The position numbers were made by a program, and so were the translations under genes. This document shows, piece by piece, positions 1 through 5,158 of a stretch of DNA of 5,158 nt. The DNA comes from Syntrophaceae bacterium UBA4810 (GTDB lineage: Bacteria > Desulfobacterota > Syntrophia > Syntrophales > Smithellaceae): positions 141 to 5,298 of the forward strand of contig DHGA01000070.1 in assembly GCA_002402545.1 (NCBI GenBank). The letters are read 5' to 3'. The notes below the pieces were generated by a model, which saw only the letters and a list, made by a program, of their open reading frames with translations, did not search any database and was not told where the DNA came from. Position 1 is the stretch's first letter; each line of letters opens with the position of its first letter.

Positions 1-49
1 CGCTGCCGCTCATTTTGTAAAATTCAATTTTGCCTTTGGATTTTGCCAT
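1..49 (-). CDS. dapF: Diaminopimelate epimerase, N-terminal fragment (runs off left edge)
   Basis: Only the first 16 codons are present, reading MAKSKGKIEFYKMSGS before the window ends. The FYKMSGS stretch matches the conserved start of DapF, where FYKM.G.GNDF is typical and leads into the first catalytic cysteine region. DapF interconverts LL- and meso-diaminopimelate in the cytoplasm, supplying lysine synthesis and the peptidoglycan cross-linking residue. The ATG (49-47) overlaps the TGA of the preceding small ORF (51-49) as TGATG, which suggests translational coupling and supports this start. The catalytic residues lie outside the window, so the identification rests on a short but characteristic motif plus position in an operon. 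It could in principle be another protein with a similar N-terminus. Confidence 0.77.
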   Translation of the reverse strand, partial: MAKSKGKIEFYKMSGS

Positions 50-201
50 CAGGTCTCTATGATTATATAATCGATGTCTTTCGTGTGTTTGAGGGTGCGG
101 GTGACGCGCGATACTTCTTCCGTTGCTGTGATTCCCTTCATCACCTTTTGAATGCCGTCTTGCTGCAGGGTAATCAGAGTTATTATTTTCATAATACACA
201 T
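49..201 (-). CDS. Small ORF resembling the C-terminal tail of PilB/GspE secretion ATPases
   Basis: A 50-residue product beginning MCIMKIITLITLQQDG. Residues of about 10-31, LQQDGIQKVMKGITATEE followed by VSRVT, closely resemble the last segment of type IV pilus PilB and type II secretion GspE ATPases (pattern LR.DG..KV..G.TT.EEV.RVT). None of the ATPase core (Walker A, Walker B, His box, zinc site) is present or can fit. The next 19 residues are charged and end in DYIIIET. The ATG lies 8 nt after the stop of the J-HTH gene; a second ATG at 192-190 would shorten the product by three residues, and neither has a good ribosome binding site. The TGA overlaps the dapF ATG, which argues that it is translated. 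It may be a small adaptor, a coupling peptide, or a remnant of a lost pilB. Function unknown. Confidence 0.5.
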   Translation of the reverse strand: MCIMKIITLITLQQDGIQKVMKGITATEEVSRVTRTLKHTKDIDYIIIET

Positions 202-209
202 CTTATAAT

Positions 210-875
210 TTAACTTTTCTTTCCCGCGTTCTCCAGCCACTTCATATAGCGGGCACAAATATCATCCACCGGCTCCAGACAAAGAATCTTCAAATACGCC
301 TTAATAAAACCTTTGAGAAAAGCAATTGCCGGCAGGCGATTTGTTTTATCTTCCTCGATATAAGTAAGATAATCCAAACGCACTCTGGTTTCCTGCGCGA
401 TTTCTTCCAAGGGAATGCCCAATTCATTTCTTATGCTTTTCAGATCTGTTCCGCTGATCTCCGGCCGCGATAATATTTCACTAATCTTCTTATTGCCTTC
501 CACGTTTTCGCGTAAAATAGTTTTGTTAGTTTTTTTCGGCATGATTTTCACGCCGGTCTGCCTCTTGACATCGTAAATACACGCCGGTCTTTTTAGAGGA
601 GTCCTGCCCTCTACCTGAGGCAGCAAACCGGCCTGCCCGAGTTCTTTGTCATATTTTTTTCTTTCCTGCGCGTTGATGAGCGTGAGATAAGCTCTCTCCA
701 GATGATTAAGAATTTTTTTTCTTTCATCGTTAGAAAACAAGGAATAACTAACCATGGAGTCCGCGCCGTAAATCTGCAAAGCGGCGTTATAAGCGTGCCG
801 GATTTCAAAAAATGCCGCGACAGGACTGATATCCAGCATTTCATAATAATTAAGTTTGGCAAAATCCTTCTGCAT
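210..875 (-). CDS. DnaJ-like (HPD-less) protein with RodZ-type helix-turn-helix domain
   Basis: A 221-residue cytoplasmic protein with no membrane segment. Residues of about 8-80 have the frame of a J-domain: LNYYEMLDISP at the start, IRHAY in helix II, and ERAYLTLINAQERKKYDKEL at the end. The HPD tripeptide needed to stimulate DnaK ATPase is absent; the region where it should sit reads QIYGADSMVSYSLFSNDE. A basic linker (about 90-130) leads to residues 142-205, which match the HTH_25 fold at the N-terminus of RodZ-type proteins (LKSIRNELGIPLEEIAQETR, then YLTYIEED, LPAIAFLKGFIKAYLK). RodZ's transmembrane helix is missing, so this is not RodZ. The gene lies 47 nt downstream of the ParA-type ATPase, which suggests the two act together, perhaps as ATPase and DNA- or protein-binding partner. 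ATG 875 was preferred to an in-frame TTG at 887 because GAGG (884-881) sits six bases before it. Confidence 0.82.
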   Translation of the reverse strand: MQKDFAKLNYYEMLDISPVAAFFEIRHAYNAALQIYGADSMVSYSLFSNDERKKILNHLERAYLTLINAQERKKYDKELGQAGLLPQVEGRTPLKRPACIYDVKRQTGVKIMPKKTNKTILRENVEGNKKISEILSRPEISGTDLKSIRNELGIPLEEIAQETRVRLDYLTYIEEDKTNRLPAIAFLKGFIKAYLKILCLEPVDDICARYMKWLENAGKKS

Positions 876-880
876 CAAGA

Positions 881-884
881 ACCT
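881..884 (-). promoter_or_regulatory. Shine-Dalgarno site deciding the J-HTH start
   Basis: On the minus strand GAGG is followed by six bases (TTCTTG) and then the ATG at 875-873. This is good spacing for a ribosome binding site. It lies inside the reading frame that would start at the TTG at 887, so the ATG is the better start. Confidence 0.6.
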
Positions 885-922
885 CAATAAAAACTAAAAA
901 GCTTGCTCCCATGAAAACGCAT

Positions 923-1843
923 TTAAGAATAACGAAGCATCAACTGCTGGTTACCGGATTTAGCGATATTTTTGCTCAACTCGCGCAAATCATAAGCGGT
1001 ACGTGTATAAGGATAACGCTCCAAAAAAGAAACCCGCTGACAAATGGCGTCATGAACACGATCGTCATGAGTGACATTACCGGCAAATTCTATATGGAAT
1101 CCCAAGTGCTTCTCAATAATTTTGCATATCTGCGAACCGAGAACAATATTATCATGTTTGCGCAACTGGTTCAGGACAAGCTTGAATTTAAAGGAATTGA
1201 AATCACTTTCCAAAATTTCCCCTTTTTCCGGATGCGCTAGCTTTATCACCTGAATGATGCAATCCGGCTTGTTGAAAGAACCTTCGCCAAACTGCGTCTC
1301 TACTTCTCTTTCCAGCGTTTTAAACTCAGTCGCAGTAAAATACTGGCGGATACGGCGGAAATAAATAGAGCGCACCAGCCGGTAAACATTTTCAATGGAT
1401 GTCGGCTCCGGCGTGGTTACAAAAATACTGTTTTGTGAAATTAAAAAGAAATCAAGTGTGTTAAAGGAAGTTCCCGCGCCCAAATCCAGCAATATCCAGT
1501 CATAGTCAAGCCGGGCAATAGCGCGGACAGTTTTTATTTTCTGCTCATAAGGTAGATTGGCAATATCCAGGCTGTCGTGAGCGCCGCTGATAATAAATAA
1601 ATTATTAATGGGTGTTTCTAAGACAATATCTTCCAGAAGAGTAATTTTTTTACGAATGAAATCAGAAAAACTTTTTTCGGGATATGGAACGCCCAACAGG
1701 GTATGTAAATTTGCCGAACCTAAATCAAGATCAACCAACAGGGTTTTTTTGCCCATTGCGGCCAGAAGGCGTCCCAGGGAACTGGTGAGAAAACTTTTTC
1801 CCGATCCTCCCTTGCCTCCACCTATTGGCCAGATTTGCGCCAT
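923..1843 (-). CDS. MinD/ParA-family P-loop ATPase (FlhG-like)
   Basis: A 306-residue cytoplasmic ATPase of the SIMIBI class. The deviant Walker A motif GGGKGGSGKS is at residues 8-17, with the signature lysine at K11. LLVDLDLGSANLHTLLG (35-51) is the A' motif, and the Walker B strand ILLDLGAG (117-124) is followed by VTTPEPTSIE (142-151), a pattern shared with MinD, FlhG and related ATPases. Residues of about 160-215 form an insertion that MinD and ParA lack, including an acidic stretch. There is no obvious amphipathic membrane-targeting helix at the C-terminus, unlike MinD. Such ATPases dimerise on ATP and position cargo or control regulators. This subfamily is familiar beside J-like/HTH genes in deltaproteobacteria, but I know of no established role. 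No flagellar or chemotaxis genes are nearby and no parB follows, so neither flagellar number control nor chromosome partition is supported. It heads the leftward operon; the first ATG directly precedes the conserved strand. Confidence 0.88.
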   Translation of the reverse strand: MAQIWPIGGGKGGSGKSFLTSSLGRLLAAMGKKTLLVDLDLGSANLHTLLGVPYPEKSFSDFIRKKITLLEDIVLETPINNLFIISGAHDSLDIANLPYEQKIKTVRAIARLDYDWILLDLGAGTSFNTLDFFLISQNSIFVTTPEPTSIENVYRLVRSIYFRRIRQYFTATEFKTLEREVETQFGEGSFNKPDCIIQVIKLAHPEKGEILESDFNSFKFKLVLNQLRKHDNIVLGSQICKIIEKHLGFHIEFAGNVTHDDRVHDAICQRVSFLERYPYTRTAYDLRELSKNIAKSGNQQLMLRYS

Positions 1844-1996
1844 ATACCGTCCGCCGCTTTTATTTTTTATATGCCATACATGATAAATTACTAATATTCA
1901 AGCATTATGTTGGTTTTTCCTATGGATAATTCCTTGACATCTTCATCTTTTGCTCATAAAAAATCATATTATTATTTTTGAATGGTCTTGTCTTAA
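1844..1996. promoter_or_regulatory. Divergent AT-rich intergenic control region
   Basis: About 150 bp separates the divergent starts of the ParA-type ATPase and the SpoIID protein. It is AT-rich and has no credible gene. For the leftward operon, a possible -10 element TATAAA reads on the minus strand at 1871-1866, which would give a short leader ending in the GGCGGACGG stretch before the ATG; no good -35 was found for it. The rightward candidate promoter is listed separately. No clear operator palindrome was seen. Confidence 0.45.
1934..1962 (+). promoter_or_regulatory. Candidate sigma-70-type promoter for the SpoIID/permease genes
   Basis: A perfect TTGACA at 1934-1939 is followed, after 17 bases, by TAAAAA at 1957-1962 (four of six consensus positions). 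Transcription would begin near 1969, leaving a leader of about 28 nt before the ATG at 1997. The -35 is convincing and the -10 is weak, so this is a candidate only. Confidence 0.4.
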
Positions 1997-3316
1997 ATGA
2001 TTACTGACGAACCAAAAATAAAAGTCGCGCTTCTTCAAGGCTGCAGACAAACCGCCATAACTCTTCACGGCCAATTTCTTCTTGCCGGAAGTTTCGCGCT
2101 GACCGGGAAAATTATATCTGAGGCTTCCGGAACATGCGTCTGCCTCAAAAATGAGGATGGCGCTCAAGTTGTCAGAGAAAAAGAAATTCTTCTTGCCGGA
2201 AAGAAGCAGTCAACCTTCACCCTGCCTCAGGTAAAAATCGGCATTGATTTCCACTGGCAGCAAAACCAGGAGCAAACTTTTCAAGGCGACATTATTTTAA
2301 CAGCAAACAAAGGTCATTCTTTCGATTTGATCAACATCGTCACTCTTGAGGACTATCTGGCATCAGTTATTTCTTCAGAGATGTCCGCTGAAGCTTCGGT
2401 TGAATTTCTTAAAGCACAGGCGATTACCGCCCGCAGCTGGCTTATGGCGATGCTCGAAAAAAAGAAGGCCGCGAAACCACCTCGCAAAACAAAAAATGAA
2501 AATGAAATAATCACCTGGCAGGATGTTAACGATCACGAAGGATTCGACGTCTGCGCCGATGACCACTGCCAGCGCTATCAGGGAATAACAAAAATAATCT
2601 CTGATAACGTGAAAACAGCTACCGAAGAAACACGGGGAGTGTTTCTCGTTAGCGCTGATAGAATCTGTGACGCGCGCTACTATAAATGCTGCGGCGGGCA
2701 GACAGAAATATTTTCCACGGCATGGGAGAACATATCGATTCCTTACCTGCAAAGCGTGACTTGTGACAGCATGCCCCGTGAGCCAATAAACTCGGAACAA
2801 GAAGCGCGCGAATGGTTAACCGCAAAGCCTCCCGCCTTCTGCAACACCAGGGATAAAAAATTATTAAAAAAAATATTGCCTTCTTTCGACCGGCAGACAT
2901 CCGATTTCTTCCGCTGGCAGGTTATTTATAAACGCGCGGAGCTTGAGGAAATAATAAAAAGAAAATCCGGCATCGACTTCGGCCGCCTGCGGAATATTGA
3001 ACCACTGGCGCGCGGGCCTTCCGGAAGAATCTATAAATTAAAAATTGAGGGTTCGAAAAAAACAATTATTGTCGGCAAGGAATTGGAAATCCGCCGCTGG
3101 TTATCGCCCACGCATTTGCTCAGCAGCGCGTTTGTCGTTTCCATAAAAAAAGATGGCGACGGAGCAATTACAGAAATTATTATCGATGGCGGCGGATGGG
3201 GACATGGCGTGGGACTTTGTCAGATCGGCGCGGCCGTCATGGCGGAAAAAGGATTAAACGCGGCAGAAATTCTTTCGCACTATTTCCCCGGCGCGAATAT
3301 CCAAAAATTATACTAA
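1997..3316 (+). CDS. SpoIID/LytB-domain protein, predicted peptidoglycan lytic transglycosylase, no signal peptide
   Basis: A 439-residue protein spanning a full SpoIID/LytB domain. Conserved blocks run in order: VTLEDYLASVISSEM (115-129) with E128 in the position of the catalytic glutamate of SpoIID; FLKAQAITARSW (137-148); H180, C186, H190 and C191, an arrangement resembling the zinc site described in clostridial SpoIID; CCGGQTE (231-237); and GGGWGHGVGLCQIGA (398-412), followed by ILSHYFPGA. SpoIID cleaves glycan strands lacking stem peptides. Family members are normally exported, but this one begins MITDEPKIKV with no hydrophobic leader, and in-frame stops at 1979 and 1994 rule out an upstream start. 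It has 11 cysteines. Residues 154-172 are a lysine-rich insertion. No strong ribosome binding site is seen. It is not evidence of sporulation. The permease gene begins 9 nt downstream. The family call is sure; location and activity are open. Confidence 0.9.
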   Translation: MITDEPKIKVALLQGCRQTAITLHGQFLLAGSFALTGKIISEASGTCVCLKNEDGAQVVREKEILLAGKKQSTFTLPQVKIGIDFHWQQNQEQTFQGDIILTANKGHSFDLINIVTLEDYLASVISSEMSAEASVEFLKAQAITARSWLMAMLEKKKAAKPPRKTKNENEIITWQDVNDHEGFDVCADDHCQRYQGITKIISDNVKTATEETRGVFLVSADRICDARYYKCCGGQTEIFSTAWENISIPYLQSVTCDSMPREPINSEQEAREWLTAKPPAFCNTRDKKLLKKILPSFDRQTSDFFRWQVIYKRAELEEIIKRKSGIDFGRLRNIEPLARGPSGRIYKLKIEGSKKTIIVGKELEIRRWLSPTHLLSSAFVVSIKKDGDGAITEIIIDGGGWGHGVGLCQIGAAVMAEKGLNAAEILSHYFPGANIQKLY

Positions 3317-3320
3317 AGGA
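3316..3320 (+). promoter_or_regulatory. Ribosome binding site of the AmpG-like permease
   Basis: AAGGA begins on the last base of the SpoIID stop codon and ends five bases before the ATG at 3326. It supports this start and co-translation with the upstream gene. Confidence 0.65.
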
Positions 3321-3325
3321 TACTT

Positions 3326-4639
3326 ATGCGGCTCTTCTCCCGAAAAACAACAGCTCCGGAAAATGCCCGTCCCTGGCTTTGGGTTCCTTCGCTTTATTTG
3401 GCGGAAGGCATTCCCTACATGATTGCCATGACCGTCAGCGTGGTGCTATATAAAAATCTGGGGCTTACCAACACGCAAATCGCCCTTTACACCAGCTGGC
3501 TTTACCTGCCGTGGGTGATCAAGCCGCTGTGGAGTCCTTTTGTTGATTTATTCCGGATAAAAAGATTCTGGATAGTTGCCATGCAGCTGGCAATTGGCGG
3601 TTCTTTCGCCTGTGTCGCGCTGACTTTACCCGCGAACGATTTTGTCCGCTACACGCTGGCAATGTTCTGGATTATGGCTTTTTCTTCGGCCACGCATGAT
3701 ATCGCCGCCGACGGTTATTACATGCTGGCTTTAGACACGCCGCAGCAGGCCGCTTTTATCGGCGTGCGGACAATTTTCTACCGCATCGCCACTATCGCTT
3801 CAAAGGGCGGCCTCGTAATACTTGCCGGCGTTTTGCAAAATAAAGGTTATCCGGTCGCTTCCGCCTGGTCGATAACCTTCATTATCGCGGCGGCTTTTTT
3901 TCTCGCCCTTTGCATTTATCATTTTTTTGTTCTGCCTTATCCCGCGGCGGATAAAAGCGCGCCTTTTGATAAAGGCCGAGGTTTTCTCGCTGAATATTTT
4001 CGTATTATCACTTTATTTTTCCGGCGCAAAGATATTCTCATCATTATCTGTTTCTTTTTATTCTACCGCTTTGCCGAAGCGCAATTAGTAAAAATGGTCG
4101 CTCCTTTTCTGCTCGATTCTCCCGAAAAGGGCGGATTAGGTTTGACTACCGCCAATGTCGGTTTTATTTACGGCACTGTAGGCGTGGTAGCGCTCATGCT
4201 GGGCGGGCTTTTGGGCGGCTATGTCATTTATAAAAAAGGGCTCAGGTTTTGGCTCTGGCCGATGGTTGTATCCATGCACCTGCCGGATTTGATTTTTGTT
4301 TATCTTTCACATACTCTGCCGCAAAATATTTTGCTGATTGGCTCCGCGGTGGCGCTGGAACAGTTTGGTTACGGCTTCGGCTTTACTGCCTATACTATGT
4401 ATATGATAATGGTGGCCCAGGGTGAATACAAAACTGTCTTTTACGCCGTGGGCACGGGGATTATGGCGCTGGGGATGATGCTGCCGGCGATGTCCAGCGG
4501 CTGGATTCAGGAAATGCTGGGCTATAAAAATTTCTTCATCTGGATTATGATTACCACAATTCCCGGATTCATCGTCACGGCATTGGTGAAAATTGATCCG
4601 GAGTATGGGAAAAAGATGGGCAAAGAGCCAAGAAAATAG
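3326..4639 (+). CDS. AmpG-like major facilitator permease (predicted muropeptide transporter)
   Basis: A 437-residue inner-membrane protein with about twelve hydrophobic segments, in two halves joined by a cytoplasmic loop near residues 205-233. Several blocks resemble E. coli AmpG, which imports GlcNAc-anhydroMurNAc peptides: PLWSPFVDLFRIKRFW (67-82), where AmpG has FLWSPLMDR; FSSATHDIAADGYYM (119-133), where AmpG has FCSASQDIVFDAW; FFLFYRFAEA (243-252), where AmpG has a LYKLGDA segment; and ALEQFGYGFGFTAY (343-356), where AmpG has FFENLCGGMGTSAF. Length is also close to that of AmpG-type proteins (E. coli AmpG is slightly longer). The related acetyl-CoA transporter group shares this fold, so substrate is inferred. 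The gene lies 9 nt after a peptidoglycan-cleaving-family gene and before a MurU-like gene, which favours muropeptide or amino-sugar import. A good ribosome binding site supports the start. Confidence 0.82.
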   Translation: MRLFSRKTTAPENARPWLWVPSLYLAEGIPYMIAMTVSVVLYKNLGLTNTQIALYTSWLYLPWVIKPLWSPFVDLFRIKRFWIVAMQLAIGGSFACVALTLPANDFVRYTLAMFWIMAFSSATHDIAADGYYMLALDTPQQAAFIGVRTIFYRIATIASKGGLVILAGVLQNKGYPVASAWSITFIIAAAFFLALCIYHFFVLPYPAADKSAPFDKGRGFLAEYFRIITLFFRRKDILIIICFFLFYRFAEAQLVKMVAPFLLDSPEKGGLGLTTANVGFIYGTVGVVALMLGGLLGGYVIYKKGLRFWLWPMVVSMHLPDLIFVYLSHTLPQNILLIGSAVALEQFGYGFGFTAYTMYMIMVAQGEYKTVFYAVGTGIMALGMMLPAMSSGWIQEMLGYKNFFIWIMITTIPGFIVTALVKIDPEYGKKMGKEPRK

Positions 4640-4650
4640 GAGCATTTTGT

Positions 4651-4686
4651 CCCCCTTCTAGAGGGGGTGTCGCGAAGCGACGGGGG
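4651..4686. repeat. Palindromic repeat 1 (REP-like, double hairpin)
   Basis: CCCCCT (4651-4656) pairs with AGGGGG (4662-4667) around a TCTAG loop, followed by GTCGC (4669-4673) pairing with GCGAC (4677-4681) around GAA, and a further GGGGG run (4682-4686) that could pair alternatively with the first C run. No T-run follows on either strand, so it does not look like an intrinsic terminator. The composition resembles small intergenic repeats found in many copies in environmental bacterial genomes, but copy number cannot be judged here. Confidence 0.65.
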
Positions 4687-4703
4687 AGGAGCATGATGTA
4701 GGT

Positions 4704-4720
4704 ACTGCTCCCCGAGCAGT
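4704..4720. repeat. Palindromic repeat 2 (7-bp stem)
   Basis: ACTGCTC (4704-4710) pairs perfectly with GAGCAGT (4714-4720) around CCC. It is followed on the plus strand by CCGAAAAAAT, that is an A-run, and on the minus strand the T-run comes before the stem, so it is not a terminator in either direction. Confidence 0.55.
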
Positions 4721-4730
4721 CCGAAAAAAT

Positions 4731-4761
4731 GTAAGCGGCGCGTTCAGGGAACGCGCCCTAC
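4731..4761. repeat. Palindromic repeat 3 (9-bp GC-rich stem with GTA/TAC ends)
   Basis: GGCGCGTTC (4737-4745) pairs perfectly with GAACGCGCC (4749-4757) around AGG. Flanking GTA (4731-4733) and TAC (4759-4761) can extend the pairing. The layout of GTA, GC-rich palindrome and CCTAC is that of interspersed REP-like elements. It is GC-rich against the AT-rich bases that follow it. No T-run follows. Confidence 0.6.
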
Positions 4762-4787
4762 AAAATATTGTAATGAAAGCATAAAAT

Positions 4788-5158
4788 ATGCAAAATATAT
4801 TAATTAGAACCGCTTTTATCTTAGGCGCGGGGCTGGGAACAAGACTGCGGCCGCTCACGGAAAACACGCCCAAGCCTCTTCTTAAAATCGGCGGTAAGCC
4901 GATTATCACTTACGCGATGGCACATCTGCGCGCTGTCGGCATAAAGCATTTTATCGTCAACACGCATCACTGCGCCGAAAATTATACTAAAGCATTTCCC
5001 CAAAATAATTACCAAGGCATTCCGATAATATTTCGTCACGAACCGTTTTTGCTCGATACCGCGGGTGGCATCAAAAACATTGAAGACCTTATTGCCGAAG
5101 ATGAGCGCATCATCATTTACAACGGTGACATAATTACCAACATGCCGATTGAACTGCT
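4788..5158 (+). CDS. Sugar-phosphate nucleotidyltransferase, MurU-like (partial, runs off right edge)
   Basis: The first 123 codons of a cytoplasmic nucleotidyltransferase. The family signature is at the N-terminus: ILGAGLGTRLRPLTENTPKP (11-30), with the glycine-rich loop, R19 and K29 used for nucleotide triphosphate binding, then LLKIGGKPII. FLLDTAGGIKN (87-97) and YNGD (111-114), whose D114 should bind the metal, complete the catalytic half. The LDTAGGI form resembles the LETGGGI of Pseudomonas MurU, which makes UDP-MurNAc from MurNAc-1-phosphate in peptidoglycan recycling. Related enzymes making GDP-heptose, GDP-mannose or dTDP-glucose cannot be excluded without the C-terminal half. In-frame TAA at 4782 fixes ATG 4788 as the first possible start; the ribosome binding site is weak (GAAAG). 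It sits on the same strand as the AmpG-like gene, 148 bp downstream across three palindromes. Confidence 0.85.
   Translation, partial: MQNILIRTAFILGAGLGTRLRPLTENTPKPLLKIGGKPIITYAMAHLRAVGIKHFIVNTHHCAENYTKAFPQNNYQGIPIIFRHEPFLLDTAGGIKNIEDLIAEDERIIIYNGDIITNMPIEL

Noticed and set aside
876..887. TTG start extending the J-HTH protein by four residues
   Set aside because: The extension contains the only good Shine-Dalgarno sequence, which is placed correctly for the ATG at 875.
911..1253. Plus-strand open frames opposite the ParA-type gene
   Set aside because: They are antisense to a gene with clear Walker motifs and show no recognisable domain.
1907..1981. Small 24-codon ORF in frame with and upstream of the SpoIID gene, considered as a lost signal peptide
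   Set aside because: It ends at TGA, a second stop follows at 1994, and its sequence lacks a basic start and hydrophobic core.
2375..2900. Minus-strand open frames within the SpoIID gene
   Set aside because: The opposite strand carries all conserved SpoIID blocks; these translations have no family features.
1997..3316. SpoIID as a sign of an endospore former
   Set aside because: SpoIID/LytB domains are widespread in non-sporulating Gram-negatives, and no other sporulation gene is present.
4651..4761. Intrinsic terminator after the permease gene
   Set aside because: None of the three stems is followed by a T-run on the plus strand, and no minus-strand gene ends here.
4773..4784. Three-codon ORF just before the nucleotidyltransferase, considered as a leader peptide
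   Set aside because: Too short, with no attenuator-like structure or codon pattern after it.
4307..5039. Minus-strand open frames over the permease end, the palindromes and the nucleotidyltransferase start
   Set aside because: They overlap well-identified plus-strand genes and repeats, and have low-quality, motif-free translations.

Overview
The window looks like a chromosomal segment from a Gram-negative, probably anaerobic deltaproteobacterium-like organism (Desulfobacterota; Syntrophus/Smithella-type relatives would fit). That placement is inference from protein families: a MinD/ParA-type ATPase with a long insertion paired with a J-like/RodZ-type-HTH protein, and an AmpG-like permease next to a MurU-like nucleotidyltransferase. 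No rRNA, tRNA, CRISPR array, transposase or phage gene is visible.

Layout. Two gene sets diverge from an AT-rich region of about 150 bp (1844-1996). Leftward (minus strand), in transcription order: a MinD/ParA-family ATPase (1843-923), a DnaJ-like protein without an HPD motif and with a RodZ-type helix-turn-helix (875-210), a very small ORF resembling the C-terminal tail of PilB/GspE ATPases (201-49), and the first 16 codons of dapF, diaminopimelate epimerase, which runs off the left edge. Gaps are 47 and 8 nt, and the last junction is a TGATG overlap, so this is very likely one operon.

Rightward (plus strand): a SpoIID/LytB-domain protein (1997-3316), an AmpG-like major facilitator permease (3326-4639), then about 150 bp holding three different palindromes, and a sugar-phosphate nucleotidyltransferase of the MurU/RmlA superfamily (4788 to beyond the right edge).

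How the genes may work together. The rightward genes read as a peptidoglycan turnover and recycling set: glycan cleavage (SpoIID), muropeptide import (AmpG-like) and activation of a recycled sugar phosphate (MurU-like). On the left, dapF supplies meso-diaminopimelate for peptidoglycan precursors, and the ParA/J-HTH pair is probably a positioning or regulatory module of unknown target. The most interesting points are the SpoIID protein with no possible signal peptide (two in-frame stops upstream), the degenerate J-domain/HTH protein paired with a ParA ATPase, the orphan PilB-tail ORF coupled to dapF, and the cluster of palindromes.
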